Positions 1 through 6,272 of a stretch of DNA of 9,568 nucleotides are shown here, piece by piece; position 1 is the stretch's first letter, and each line of letters begins with the position of its first letter. Under the pieces are notes generated by a model. That model was not told where the DNA came from. It worked only from the letters and a program-made list of their open reading frames with translations, and did no database searches. The stretch lies in contig JAUXIR010000032.1 of assembly GCA_030620915.1 (NCBI GenBank), positions 1 to 9,568 on the forward strand, given 5' to 3'. The position numbers and the translations under genes were made by a program. This stretch comes from Geopsychrobacter sp. Its GTDB lineage: Bacteria > Desulfobacterota > Desulfuromonadia > Desulfuromonadales > Geopsychrobacteraceae.

Positions 1-237
1 GCCTGGCATAAGCTGCTGGCAAACAACGGACCAGCGAAGTTGTTGCCTGCATGGCATAATTGGTTTGACGGCTTACGGACCCGGCAATTACTTTTCCGAC
101 TCGAAGATCTGTCAGTGATTGACGATCCGGAACGGCTTGTTTCCGATCTTCTCAAGGAGGGCGGATACCCGGGTCAAGCGAAGTGGAGCCGGCAGTTGCG
201 ACTGCTGGAACAGCTACAGGGAGTGCCTGCAGTCTGA
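1..237 (+). CDS. C-terminal fragment of an unrecognised protein (5' end outside window)
   Basis: The reading frame is open from the first base (AWHKLLANNG...) to the TGA at 235-237, giving 78 residues of a protein whose start lies upstream of the window. The fragment is hydrophilic and looks helical, with many Leu, Arg and Trp residues (for example WHNWFDGLRTRQ, and SRQLRLLEQLQG near the end). I see no cysteine cluster, membrane segment or motif that names a family. It ends 19 nt before the Nudix gene on the same strand, so the two are probably co-transcribed. An internal TTG at 40 could serve as a start, but the frame runs past it to the window edge, so a truncated longer gene is the better reading. 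Function not assigned. Confidence 0.6.
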   Translation, partial: AWHKLLANNGPAKLLPAWHNWFDGLRTRQLLFRLEDLSVIDDPERLVSDLLKEGGYPGQAKWSRQLRLLEQLQGVPAV

Positions 238-256
238 GGCCAGAAAGGGCTTAAGG

Positions 257-709
257 ATGAGTCGACCTCTACATACGCTGGTGGCCAGTGTTCTGGCGCG
301 AGATGAGGAGGGGCGTGTGCTTCTGATCAAGCACCCACATCGGGGTTGGGAATTGCCGCAGGGGCATGTCGAGAACGGCGAGGACCTTCAGGCTGCCGCC
401 TGTCGCGAGGTCCTTGAGGAGTCGGGCTACGAGGTCGAAATTGATCGATTGCTGGCGATCTTTTCAAAGCTGGCCCCGGATCCCCCGTGCGTGGTTTTCG
501 GTTTCTCTGCTCGACTGGTTGGTGGTGAAGCAACAACCAGTGAAGAGAGTCTGGAGGTCGGTTGGTTCGATGAAGAGCTGGCAGGAGAGATGCCCGAACA
601 TCCGGTCAATCGTGATCGCCTGCGGCGATTGTTGAAGCAGAGAACAGGGGTCGGTTATTTTAGTTATCGGATGTCACCGTTTGAGTTGATCCAGGCGAGT
701 GAGCTTTAA
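257..709 (+). CDS. Nudix hydrolase, 150 aa
   Basis: Nudix enzymes hydrolyse nucleoside diphosphates linked to another moiety, using divalent metal held by the Nudix box. The full box is visible at residues 36-58: G36, five residues, E42, seven residues, then REVLEESGY with R50, E51, E54 and E55. The last position is Tyr rather than the usual aliphatic residue. The preceding strand (VLLIKHPHRGWELPQG) is also typical. At 150 aa it is a single-domain protein with no extra domain to reveal the substrate, so sugar nucleotide, diadenosine polyphosphate or oxidised nucleotide clean-up all remain possible. The ATG at 257 is chosen because AGAAAGGG (242-249) lies 7 nt upstream and the Nudix fold begins right after it. 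The frame is open further upstream, but that part overlaps the preceding gene and looks unrelated. A terminator follows the stop codon directly. Confidence 0.9.
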   Translation: MSRPLHTLVASVLARDEEGRVLLIKHPHRGWELPQGHVENGEDLQAAACREVLEESGYEVEIDRLLAIFSKLAPDPPCVVFGFSARLVGGEATTSEESLEVGWFDEELAGEMPEHPVNRDRLRRLLKQRTGVGYFSYRMSPFELIQASEL

Positions 710-745
710 AAAAAGGCGGTGCCAGATTTGGCACCGCCTTTTTTT
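708..745. terminator. Bidirectional rho-independent terminator between convergent genes
   Basis: A perfect 10-bp GC-rich stem (715-724 pairing with 729-738) closes on a 4-nt GATT loop. It has seven A on the left (708-714) and seven T on the right (739-745). Read on either strand this gives a hairpin followed by a U tract. It can therefore end the Nudix transcript (its stop codon overlaps the A run) and the minus-strand glt operon, whose last stop is at 771. Confidence 0.93.
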
Positions 746-770
746 GGTCAAATTTCTTTTGTCGCTTATC

Positions 771-3083
771 TCAGACCACCTGCTCCATCGCCCAGACCCC
801 GCAGGGGCAGATACCGGCGCAGATGCTGCAGCCGATGCAGGCAGAGTCATCTGAAATGTACTCGAAGGTGCCGTCTTCCTTGTCGTTGCGAATGATGGCA
901 CCTTCCGGGCAGGCCTCGAGACACATGGTACAGTCGCGGCAGGTGCCGCAGCTGATGCAACGCAGGGTCTCATCCTTGCCATCGGTGACGCAGAGCTTGC
1001 CACGGTTACGTGGTTTGAACAGCTCCTTGCTCAGGCAGGCCTGATTGATCATCTCGGGTTTGACGATCGGGGTGAGTTCCTTGCCCGCCAGCATATCGTT
1101 GATATAGTTGACCGCCTCCTGGCCCTGGCCGATTGCGTGGGTCAGCAGACCGGGATGGGTGGCGTCGCCGATAGCAAAGACACCGGGAGCCTTGGTCGAT
1201 TGACCACAGGCATCGATATCCATCATGCCGCGTTCGGTCAACCATTCGCGTGGAACGTAAGAGAGGTCGGGGCGCTCGCCGATCGCGATGATGACATCAT
1301 CGGCCTCGATCATTTCGCCATCCTTGGTCAGCAGCCCTTCCGCGGTAATCTTTTCGGTGAAGACCGGCCAGCGCACCTCGCCACCGAGGGCCTTGACATG
1401 ATCGATCTCCTTCTTGAAGGCGGCCGGGCGCTGCACATCGATGGAGATGACCTTTTCGGCTCCCATGGCGTAGGCCCCCAGGCAGACGTCCATTCCGGCG
1501 TTACCGGCACCGATGACGACGACCCGCTTGCCGATCTTCGGCTTCTTGCCGGCGTTGACCTCCTTGAGAAAGTCGAGGCCCTTAACCAGGCGTTCATGGC
1601 CGGGGAAGGGGATGACGACCGCATTGTGTGCGCCCGAGGCGATCACCACCGCGTCATGCTCCTTGCGGATCTGCTCGAAAAGCCCGGCATCGACCGGGGT
1701 TCCGGTCTTGACCGCGATGCCCAGATCCTTGATCCGTTTGATCTCGCTCTGGAGTGAACTCTCCGGCAGGCGCTCGGTGGGGATGACCTGGCGTAGCTTG
1801 CCACCGACCTCTGTGTCGGCCTCGAAAACCGTCACTTCATGACCCGAAAGGCGCGCCTGCCAGGCCGCCGAGAGTCCGCCGGGGCCACCACCGATCACGG
1901 CGATCTTCTTGCCGGTCTCAGGCGCAATTTCCGGCGCCGGAACGTCGCGCGACAGGCGACCGAGCGAGGCCATGCTGACCGACTTGTCGACAAACTGGCG
2001 GCTACAGGCGTCCATGCAGGGGTTGGGGCAGACTTCGCCGCAAACACTGGCCGGGAAGGGCGAGTATTTCAGCACCAGCTGCAGGGCTTCATCATGCTTG
2101 CCCTGGCGCAGCAGGTTGATCCGGTCCTGGGTCGGGATATTGGACGGACAGGCCACCTGACAGGGCGCGCCGAAGCGTTTATCCTGCCAGTGCGGCAGCT
2201 TGAGCCGACCGCTGCCGGTATTGACCAGGCCGCCGACATCCAGATAGTCATCCTGGAGGAGATCGCCGAAGATGCCGCCTTCGATCCATTTTTGGGTGCG
2301 GAACTCGTGCATGGTGATGCGCGAGTGAACCCTGCGTTCAGCATTGCTCTTGGCGACGATCTTCTTCCAGCTTGAGAAGTCGGTCAATTCCTTGAGCAGT
2401 TCCGTGCGCTCGATCTTGCCGAGAAAGGTCGGCATTCCGGCCGTAAGGAACTCGCGGTCAGAGTCATCGAGATCGAGCATCCAGACATCTTCAGCCAGAC
2501 CCTTGACCGGACCACGCACATAGATAACGCCGCCGACCATGCCCGCGCAGGTTCGGTTGCCGAGGATCGAGTTGACCTCTTCGCAGCCGACCCCGCAGAT
2601 AACCGCGATGCCGCCGCCCATGAATTCGAAACAGAACGAGCCGGTGCGTTTGAGAACCCAGAACTCGGGAGCAGGATAGGCCGGGTCATGCTTCATCAGC
2701 GATCCGGAACGGGTGCCGACCCGGCCGGCGATATAGATCTTGCCGCTGGCCGCGCAATGGGCCGTGGTGTCGCCGCCATCGCCGAGGATGGTCAGCTCAG
2801 CGCCGGCGTTCAGCCAGCCGGCATCCGCAGGTGCCGAGCCTTCAACGATGATCTCGGTCCCTTCGAGGCCGAAGGAGCCGACCCGCTGACCGGGGTTTTT
2901 GACCCGGAATTTGAGCGGCGAGCCATCTTCGGTCCACAGGGGGCCGCCGATATTGTGATGGCCGCTGGCGAGAATCTCAAACTCGGTCTGACCAGTATCG
3001 AGCGCAGCGTAGATCTGCTGCAGCAGTTGCTGGGTCGAGATCCGCTGGTTATTTTCATCAAAGCCAATAATTTTAGCTGACAT
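771..3083 (-). CDS. gltD: Glutamate synthase subunit: GXGXG domain fused to GltD-like FAD/NAD(P) oxidoreductase and 2[4Fe-4S] ferredoxin, 770 aa
   Basis: Residues about 1-250 resemble the C-terminal GXGXG beta-helix of the large glutamate synthase subunit (GGPLW, GSFGLEGTEIIVEG, GDTTAHCAASGKIYIAGRVG, GNRTCAGMVGGVIYVRG). Residues about 300-375 form a Cys-rich GltD-type N-terminus with C308, C312, C348, C352, C356 and C360. The CxxC that opens the first cluster in canonical GltD is not visible. An FAD-binding Rossmann motif (IGGGPGG) starts near 397, a second dinucleotide motif (IGAGNAG) near 524, and the closing FAD motif (GVFAIGDATHPG) near 634. The C-terminus is a ferredoxin: CxxCxxC at 709-715 with further Cys at 718, 721 and 725, then C749, C752, C755 and C759. 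It should feed electrons to the FMN subunit encoded upstream. ATG 3083 is chosen because GGAG lies 8 nt upstream; the 27 residues in frame before it are encoded by repeats. The gltD symbol covers only the central part. Confidence 0.9.
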   Translation of the reverse strand: MSAKIIGFDENNQRISTQQLLQQIYAALDTGQTEFEILASGHHNIGGPLWTEDGSPLKFRVKNPGQRVGSFGLEGTEIIVEGSAPADAGWLNAGAELTILGDGGDTTAHCAASGKIYIAGRVGTRSGSLMKHDPAYPAPEFWVLKRTGSFCFEFMGGGIAVICGVGCEEVNSILGNRTCAGMVGGVIYVRGPVKGLAEDVWMLDLDDSDREFLTAGMPTFLGKIERTELLKELTDFSSWKKIVAKSNAERRVHSRITMHEFRTQKWIEGGIFGDLLQDDYLDVGGLVNTGSGRLKLPHWQDKRFGAPCQVACPSNIPTQDRINLLRQGKHDEALQLVLKYSPFPASVCGEVCPNPCMDACSRQFVDKSVSMASLGRLSRDVPAPEIAPETGKKIAVIGGGPGGLSAAWQARLSGHEVTVFEADTEVGGKLRQVIPTERLPESSLQSEIKRIKDLGIAVKTGTPVDAGLFEQIRKEHDAVVIASGAHNAVVIPFPGHERLVKGLDFLKEVNAGKKPKIGKRVVVIGAGNAGMDVCLGAYAMGAEKVISIDVQRPAAFKKEIDHVKALGGEVRWPVFTEKITAEGLLTKDGEMIEADDVIIAIGERPDLSYVPREWLTERGMMDIDACGQSTKAPGVFAIGDATHPGLLTHAIGQGQEAVNYINDMLAGKELTPIVKPEMINQACLSKELFKPRNRGKLCVTDGKDETLRCISCGTCRDCTMCLEACPEGAIIRNDKEDGTFEYISDDSACIGCSICAGICPCGVWAMEQVV

Positions 3084-3091
3084 AATCAAAT

Positions 3092-3103
3092 CTCCGTGAG
3101 GAG
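3092..3103 (-). promoter_or_regulatory. Shine-Dalgarno of the third glt gene inside a small self-complementary hairpin
   Basis: On the minus strand the GGAG (3095-3092) lies 8 nt before ATG 3083 and decides that start. It is preceded by CTCC-TCAC, so CTCCTCACGGAG can fold into a 4-bp stem with a 4-nt loop that would hide the ribosome site. The CTCC is the last unit of the heptamer array. The sequence is seen directly; a regulatory effect is inference. Confidence 0.5.
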
Positions 3104-3167
3104 TAAGGAGTGAGGAGTAAGGTGTGGGCTTTTCTCGCCTCACGCTTCTCGCTTCACGCCTCACACG
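3096..3167. repeat. Inverted heptamer-repeat array in the glt intercistronic gap
   Basis: The left part on the plus strand is four tandem heptamers of the form GTRAGGW (3096-3123). The right part is five heptamers related to TCWCGCY (3133-3167). The arms carry complementary cores (GTGAG against CTCAC), so the minus-strand mRNA can form several alternative hairpins between the second and third glt genes. The array fills nearly all of the 87-nt gap. Similar 7-nt periodic repeats occur between genes in other bacteria; this family is recognised here only by its periodicity. A single related unit (GAGGCGTGAGGC) also occurs just after the HDOD-GGDEF gene at 9451-9462. Confidence 0.85.
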
Positions 3168-3170
3168 TCC

Positions 3171-4814
3171 TTAACATACGTATTGAATCTGTAGTTTGTC
3201 GGCAACGGCGTGGTCGGTGGCGACCAGTGCGTCGGCCCGGCCAACCGGCAGCGAGCTGTTGCCGATCGGCGCCATCAGTTTCTTGAGCTCGGTATCCATC
3301 GCCAGGAAGTAATTGACGATGTTTTGTGCGACCTTTTCCGGGTCGAGACGTCGCACCAGTGGTGGCTCCTGGGTGGTGATGCCGACCGGGCAGAGCCCGG
3401 TATTGCAGGCGTTGCAGCGGCCCTGGTCGTTGCCGACGCAGCCGGCCATCTGCAGGATCAATTTGCCGCTGAAGACACCGTTAGCGCCGAGGCAGATCAT
3501 CTTGAAGGCATCGGCCGCAAGGTCGCCGGTCTTACCCAGCCCACCGGCGGCCCAGAGTGGAATCTGGCCCTGACGCCCCTGGGCGGTCGCAGCCAGATAG
3601 CAGTCGCGCAGCTTGGAGACGATCGGGTGGCCGGTATGGTCGAGACTGACCTCGTGGGCCGCTCCGGTTCCGCCATCGACGCCGTCGAGGAAGAATCCGC
3701 CGACGATATTGTAGGGATCACGCACCAGGTTATTGAAGACCGAAACCGAGGTCGCAGATGCAGCGACCTTGATCGCAACCGGCACGCGGAACTTGAAGGC
3801 GGCGTTGAAGGAGAGGAACATCTTCTGCACGCTCTCTTCGATTGAATAGAGCCCCTGATGGTTCGGCGGTGACAGCAGGTCGGTTTTGGGGACACCGCGA
3901 ATCGCCTGGATGTGCTCGGCGACCTTCTGCGCCATCAGCAGTCCACCGTCGCCAGGCTTGGCACCCTGGCCGATCTTGATCAGCACTCCGGCCGGGTCTT
4001 CGATCATGTGCGGCATCGCCTTGGCGATTCGGTTCCAACCGAAGTGGCCCGAGGCGATTTGCAGGATCATATACTTCAGGTAGCGCGATTTCAGCAGGCG
4101 CACCGGAACACCCCCCTCGCCGGAGCACATCCGCACGGGCAGGCCACACTCTTCGTTGAGATAGGCGACCGCCATGGCGACCGCTTCCCACATCCGCCAG
4201 GAGAGGGCGCCGATCGACATGTCGCCGATGATCACCGGATAGATCCAGTTGACCGGCGGTGTGGTTCCGGTGATCTGCAGCAGACCGTCGGGACCGATAC
4301 CCATGGGTAGTTTTTGCGGCGGTAGAATCCGGCCGAAGGGCGCCAGCATATCGAAGGCGTGGCGCTGGGCGTCGAGACTCGGGTCGGTCATCTGCGAGAT
4401 GCGGCCGACCCGGATTTTATCGAGGGTTCGCACCGTAGATTCCAGATTCTTACGTCCACCCCGTTTGATCGACTCACCGCCCAGGCAGCGGGTGATGATC
4501 GGGTGGCGCGAGTCGGGATTGCGTACCGGGCCGATGGCGTCGTTGGGGCAGATCTTCTCGCAGATGCCGCAACCGCGGCAGTAGTTCTTGATCGACTTGA
4601 CCTGGCGAATCACCGGCACTGCAGAGAAGCGCGCCTTGGGCTCGGGGAATTCGCTCTCGGAGAAGACCAGACGCCGCCGTTCAACCTTGGCTTCGATGGC
4701 GCGAAATGAGCAGGCCGCGACGCAGGAACCGCAGAGGGTGCAGCGATGGGCGTCATAGCGGATCTTCCACGGAAGATCGTTGGGGGTGATGTCCTGTACT
4801 TTCATTGTTTCCAT
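3171..4814 (-). CDS. gltB: Glutamate synthase FMN-binding core subunit with N-terminal 2[4Fe-4S] ferredoxin domain, 547 aa
   Basis: This is the synthase half of glutamate synthase: FMN-dependent reductive transfer of ammonia onto 2-oxoglutarate to give glutamate. The N-terminus has two ferredoxin clusters, C25-C28-C31-C35 (followed by Ser rather than Pro) and C79-C82-C85-C89-P90. The barrel carries family motifs: SGEGG (231-235), KIGQGAKPGDGG (280-291), SPPNHQGLYSIEE (315-327), DGVDGGTGAA (377-386) and GGLGKTGD (424-431). Near the end C459, C467, C470 and C475 (ending CPVGITTQ) should hold the [3Fe-4S] cluster. Canonical spacing is C-x5-C-x4-C; the C470-x4-C475 part fits but the first Cys is displaced. 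The glutaminase and GXGXG domains are absent and are encoded by the flanking genes. ATG 4814 has GGAGG 7 nt upstream. A second ATG at 4805 overlaps the upstream TGA as ATGA, so translation is probably coupled either way. Confidence 0.93.
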   Translation of the reverse strand: METMKVQDITPNDLPWKIRYDAHRCTLCGSCVAACSFRAIEAKVERRRLVFSESEFPEPKARFSAVPVIRQVKSIKNYCRGCGICEKICPNDAIGPVRNPDSRHPIITRCLGGESIKRGGRKNLESTVRTLDKIRVGRISQMTDPSLDAQRHAFDMLAPFGRILPPQKLPMGIGPDGLLQITGTTPPVNWIYPVIIGDMSIGALSWRMWEAVAMAVAYLNEECGLPVRMCSGEGGVPVRLLKSRYLKYMILQIASGHFGWNRIAKAMPHMIEDPAGVLIKIGQGAKPGDGGLLMAQKVAEHIQAIRGVPKTDLLSPPNHQGLYSIEESVQKMFLSFNAAFKFRVPVAIKVAASATSVSVFNNLVRDPYNIVGGFFLDGVDGGTGAAHEVSLDHTGHPIVSKLRDCYLAATAQGRQGQIPLWAAGGLGKTGDLAADAFKMICLGANGVFSGKLILQMAGCVGNDQGRCNACNTGLCPVGITTQEPPLVRRLDPEKVAQNIVNYFLAMDTELKKLMAPIGNSSLPVGRADALVATDHAVADKLQIQYVC

Positions 4815-5908
4815 CGCTGAACCTCCAGTTTGTCATCGATCGTCACGATCTCGCGTTCGTGGGGGTAGATATCGGTCTCCCAGTCGCGGTCCGGAAGAAC
4901 CTCATTGATGCCGCAGACCTCGGATGAGAATACGACCGTATCCTCGGTCCGGCCGACCACTATCGGGCGCAATTTCTTGGCATCACAGCAGGTGAACAGG
5001 GTGTTGTCCGGCAGTACGCCGATGATCGTATTGGGACCGTTGATCTCGAGGTGGCCGAGGGATTGACGGATCGCCTTGAGTTGCTGGGCGTCGTCGCGCT
5101 TCTCAATGTCGCCGAACGGCAATGGGGTCACCACGTGCTTGAAGTAACGCAACGGCCAGCCAAGCTCGCGATGAATATAGTGCAGGGTGTAGAGAAAGCA
5201 CTGTGAGTCGGACTCGAAGCCGATGTAGCCGCGATGCAGCTTGCGCTGGAACTCGACATTCTTGAGGTAGAAGGTATTTTCGCCGTTGGCCAGCGCGGTG
5301 TAGCCCTGCAGGTGGAAAGGGTGGGCGGCATAGCGAACGATGTCGTAGTTGGTGTTCTGGCGACACTGGGTGGTAATGACCTTGGCGGTGAGCTTGGTGT
5401 CGGGCTCCCAAAGGCGGAAGTAGGTGCCGATGTCGCGTGGATTACCGATCTCCTTCAGGGTGATGACGTCAGGCCAGAAGGAGTAGGCAAAGCCTTCTTC
5501 GTTCGGTTCGAGGGCGTTACGCAGCTGCAGGCGCATGTCGAGCAGCAGGTCCTCCTTCACCTTCTGTTCGGCGTTGCGGTAGGATTTGGGATAGTCAAAT
5601 GTTTCGAAGACGTAGTTTGGCATCGCGTTGATATCGAGGCCGGGACGATCATCGGTTTCAGGAACCCACTGCATCACCCGCTGAAAGCCGGCCTGATGCA
5701 AGATGTCTTCGGCCAGCCTGACCCCTTCGTCGGTAGCGGCCATCGACAGGGTAGGGAGATGTTTGTAGTTTTCAAAAACGCCACCGAGGTCGTGCATGAC
5801 CATGGCGAATCCGGAATTGTCATGCCCTTTTTGCTGTGACTGCATCAATTGCAGTGCCATGCTCGGGTGTACATAGTTGAGGCTTTTGATAGCTCCGATG
5901 CGACACAT
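4802..5908 (-). CDS. Class II glutamine amidotransferase subunit of split glutamate synthase, 368 aa
   Basis: It should hydrolyse glutamine and pass ammonia to the FMN subunit. ATG 5908 is chosen because it places Cys at position 2 (MCRIGAIKS), which becomes the N-terminal nucleophile after Met removal, as in all class II amidotransferases. AAGGAGT (5924-5918) lies 9 nt upstream. A longer frame to 5953 would bury the Cys. Other class II landmarks are GHDNSG (28-33), AHPF (195-198), NGEN (208-211, corresponding to the Asn-Gly oxyanion-hole motif) and ESDSQ (232-236). It corresponds to the first domain of the large subunit of bacterial glutamate synthase, here a separate protein. It is the first gene of a three-gene operon and overlaps the next by 13 nt. 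No FMN or iron-sulphur motif is present. Other class II enzymes (asparagine synthetase, PurF) are unlikely given the neighbours. Confidence 0.9.
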   Translation of the reverse strand: MCRIGAIKSLNYVHPSMALQLMQSQQKGHDNSGFAMVMHDLGGVFENYKHLPTLSMAATDEGVRLAEDILHQAGFQRVMQWVPETDDRPGLDINAMPNYVFETFDYPKSYRNAEQKVKEDLLLDMRLQLRNALEPNEEGFAYSFWPDVITLKEIGNPRDIGTYFRLWEPDTKLTAKVITTQCRQNTNYDIVRYAAHPFHLQGYTALANGENTFYLKNVEFQRKLHRGYIGFESDSQCFLYTLHYIHRELGWPLRYFKHVVTPLPFGDIEKRDDAQQLKAIRQSLGHLEINGPNTIIGVLPDNTLFTCCDAKKLRPIVVGRTEDTVVFSSEVCGINEVLPDRDWETDIYPHEREIVTIDDKLEVQRWKQ

Positions 5909-5917
5909 TTGGTTAGG

Positions 5918-5924
5918 ACTCCTT
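5918..5924 (-). promoter_or_regulatory. Shine-Dalgarno fixing the amidotransferase start
   Basis: AAGGAGT on the minus strand, 9 nt before ATG 5908. It supports the start that exposes the catalytic Cys2 rather than the longer in-frame start at 5953. Confidence 0.75.
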
Positions 5925-6032
5925 CTTTGGATGGAATACCCCGGTGCGGACAATGGTGAGCACAGGGAGACATAGGTCTTTCAGCAGGTTCTATGCCGTT
6001 TTTTGATGTGGATGGGGTTGTGTCTGGCCTAG

Positions 6033-6060
6033 ATGCTTTAAGTCGCTGAAATCAAAGCAT
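6033..6060. repeat. 7-bp inverted repeat in the glt leader
   Basis: ATGCTTT (6033-6039) and AAAGCAT (6054-6060) are perfect inverted copies separated by 14 nt. They lie between the candidate promoter and the first glt gene, where a protein-binding operator or an mRNA hairpin would be well placed. A repeat this short could arise by chance, so function is uncertain. Confidence 0.4.
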
Positions 6061-6076
6061 AATATTTGTGTTTTTT

Positions 6077-6090
6077 GCAGTTTTTCTGCC
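6077..6090 (-). promoter_or_regulatory. Candidate sigma-54 (-24/-12) promoter for the glt operon
   Basis: The minus strand reads CGGCAG-AAAAA-CTGC, with GG (6090-6089) and GC (6078-6077) exactly 10 nt apart, as sigma-54 RNA polymerase requires. Against TGGCAC-N5-TTGC, three of the ten defined positions differ. Sigma-54 control would suit a nitrogen-assimilation operon. Transcription would start near 6066, giving a leader of about 160 nt. The element is itself an inverted repeat (GCAG/CTGC), which weakens the case, and no clear NtrC-type site was found. Confidence 0.33.
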
Positions 6091-6211
6091 GGACGTAGAC
6101 GTGAGTATTTCTGTGAAGCGACAACCGGTTTAGCTTTTCTGTGTTTGGCTGAGTGGTTTTATTACACACTATGTCTGCTGTGTTATCGCAGCTAGAGAGC
6201 GCAGGCTCACA

Positions 6212-6245
6212 TAAAAAAGCCCACAACCTTTACTGGTTGTGGGCT
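6212..6245 (-). terminator. Rho-independent terminator of ilvE
   Basis: A perfect 11-bp stem (6218-6228 with 6235-6245) and a 6-nt loop are followed on the minus strand by a run of T (6218-6213, the first overlapping the stem). It begins 28 nt after the ilvE stop, so ilvE and the glt operon are probably separate transcription units, although some read-through is possible. Confidence 0.9.
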
Positions 6246-6272
6246 AGTGAAGTTTTGTTGGAAGAGACTCTG

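Larger units (their letters stand above)
5909..6211 (-). other. Upstream region and probable leader of the glt operon
   Basis: These roughly 300 nt between the ilvE terminator and the first glt gene hold no convincing coding sequence. The 62-codon minus-strand frame here (6226-6038) has no family resemblance and runs into the ilvE terminator stem. The stretch is richer in A and T than the genes around it and contains the candidate sigma-54 element (6077-6090), the 7-bp inverted repeat (6033-6060) and an 8-bp palindrome AACCGGTT (6124-6131, give or take one base). No convincing sigma-70 -35/-10 pair was found on the minus strand. Confidence 0.55.

Noticed and set aside
119..256. Upstream extension of the Nudix frame
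   Set aside because: It overlaps the preceding gene in another frame, shows no Nudix similarity, and a ribosome site precedes the ATG at 257.
1137..1757. Long plus-strand open frames opposite the glt genes (also at 3210-3845 and 5234-5839)
   Set aside because: These are antisense shadows of well-supported genes in GC-rich DNA and lack family motifs.
3084..3164. N-terminal extension of the GltD-fusion frame by 27 residues
   Set aside because: The extension is encoded by the heptamer repeats, and GGAG lies 8 nt before the internal ATG at 3083, where the recognisable protein begins.
3096..3167. Possible CRISPR array
   Set aside because: The units are 7 nt long, in two inverted arms, with no unique spacers and no cas genes.
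5909..5953. Longer start for the amidotransferase
   Set aside because: It would bury the catalytic Cys2; class II amidotransferases need an N-terminal Cys.
6038..6226. Minus-strand 62-codon frame between ilvE and the glt operon
   Set aside because: It starts inside the ilvE terminator stem, matches no known family by eye, and occupies an AT-rich leader region.
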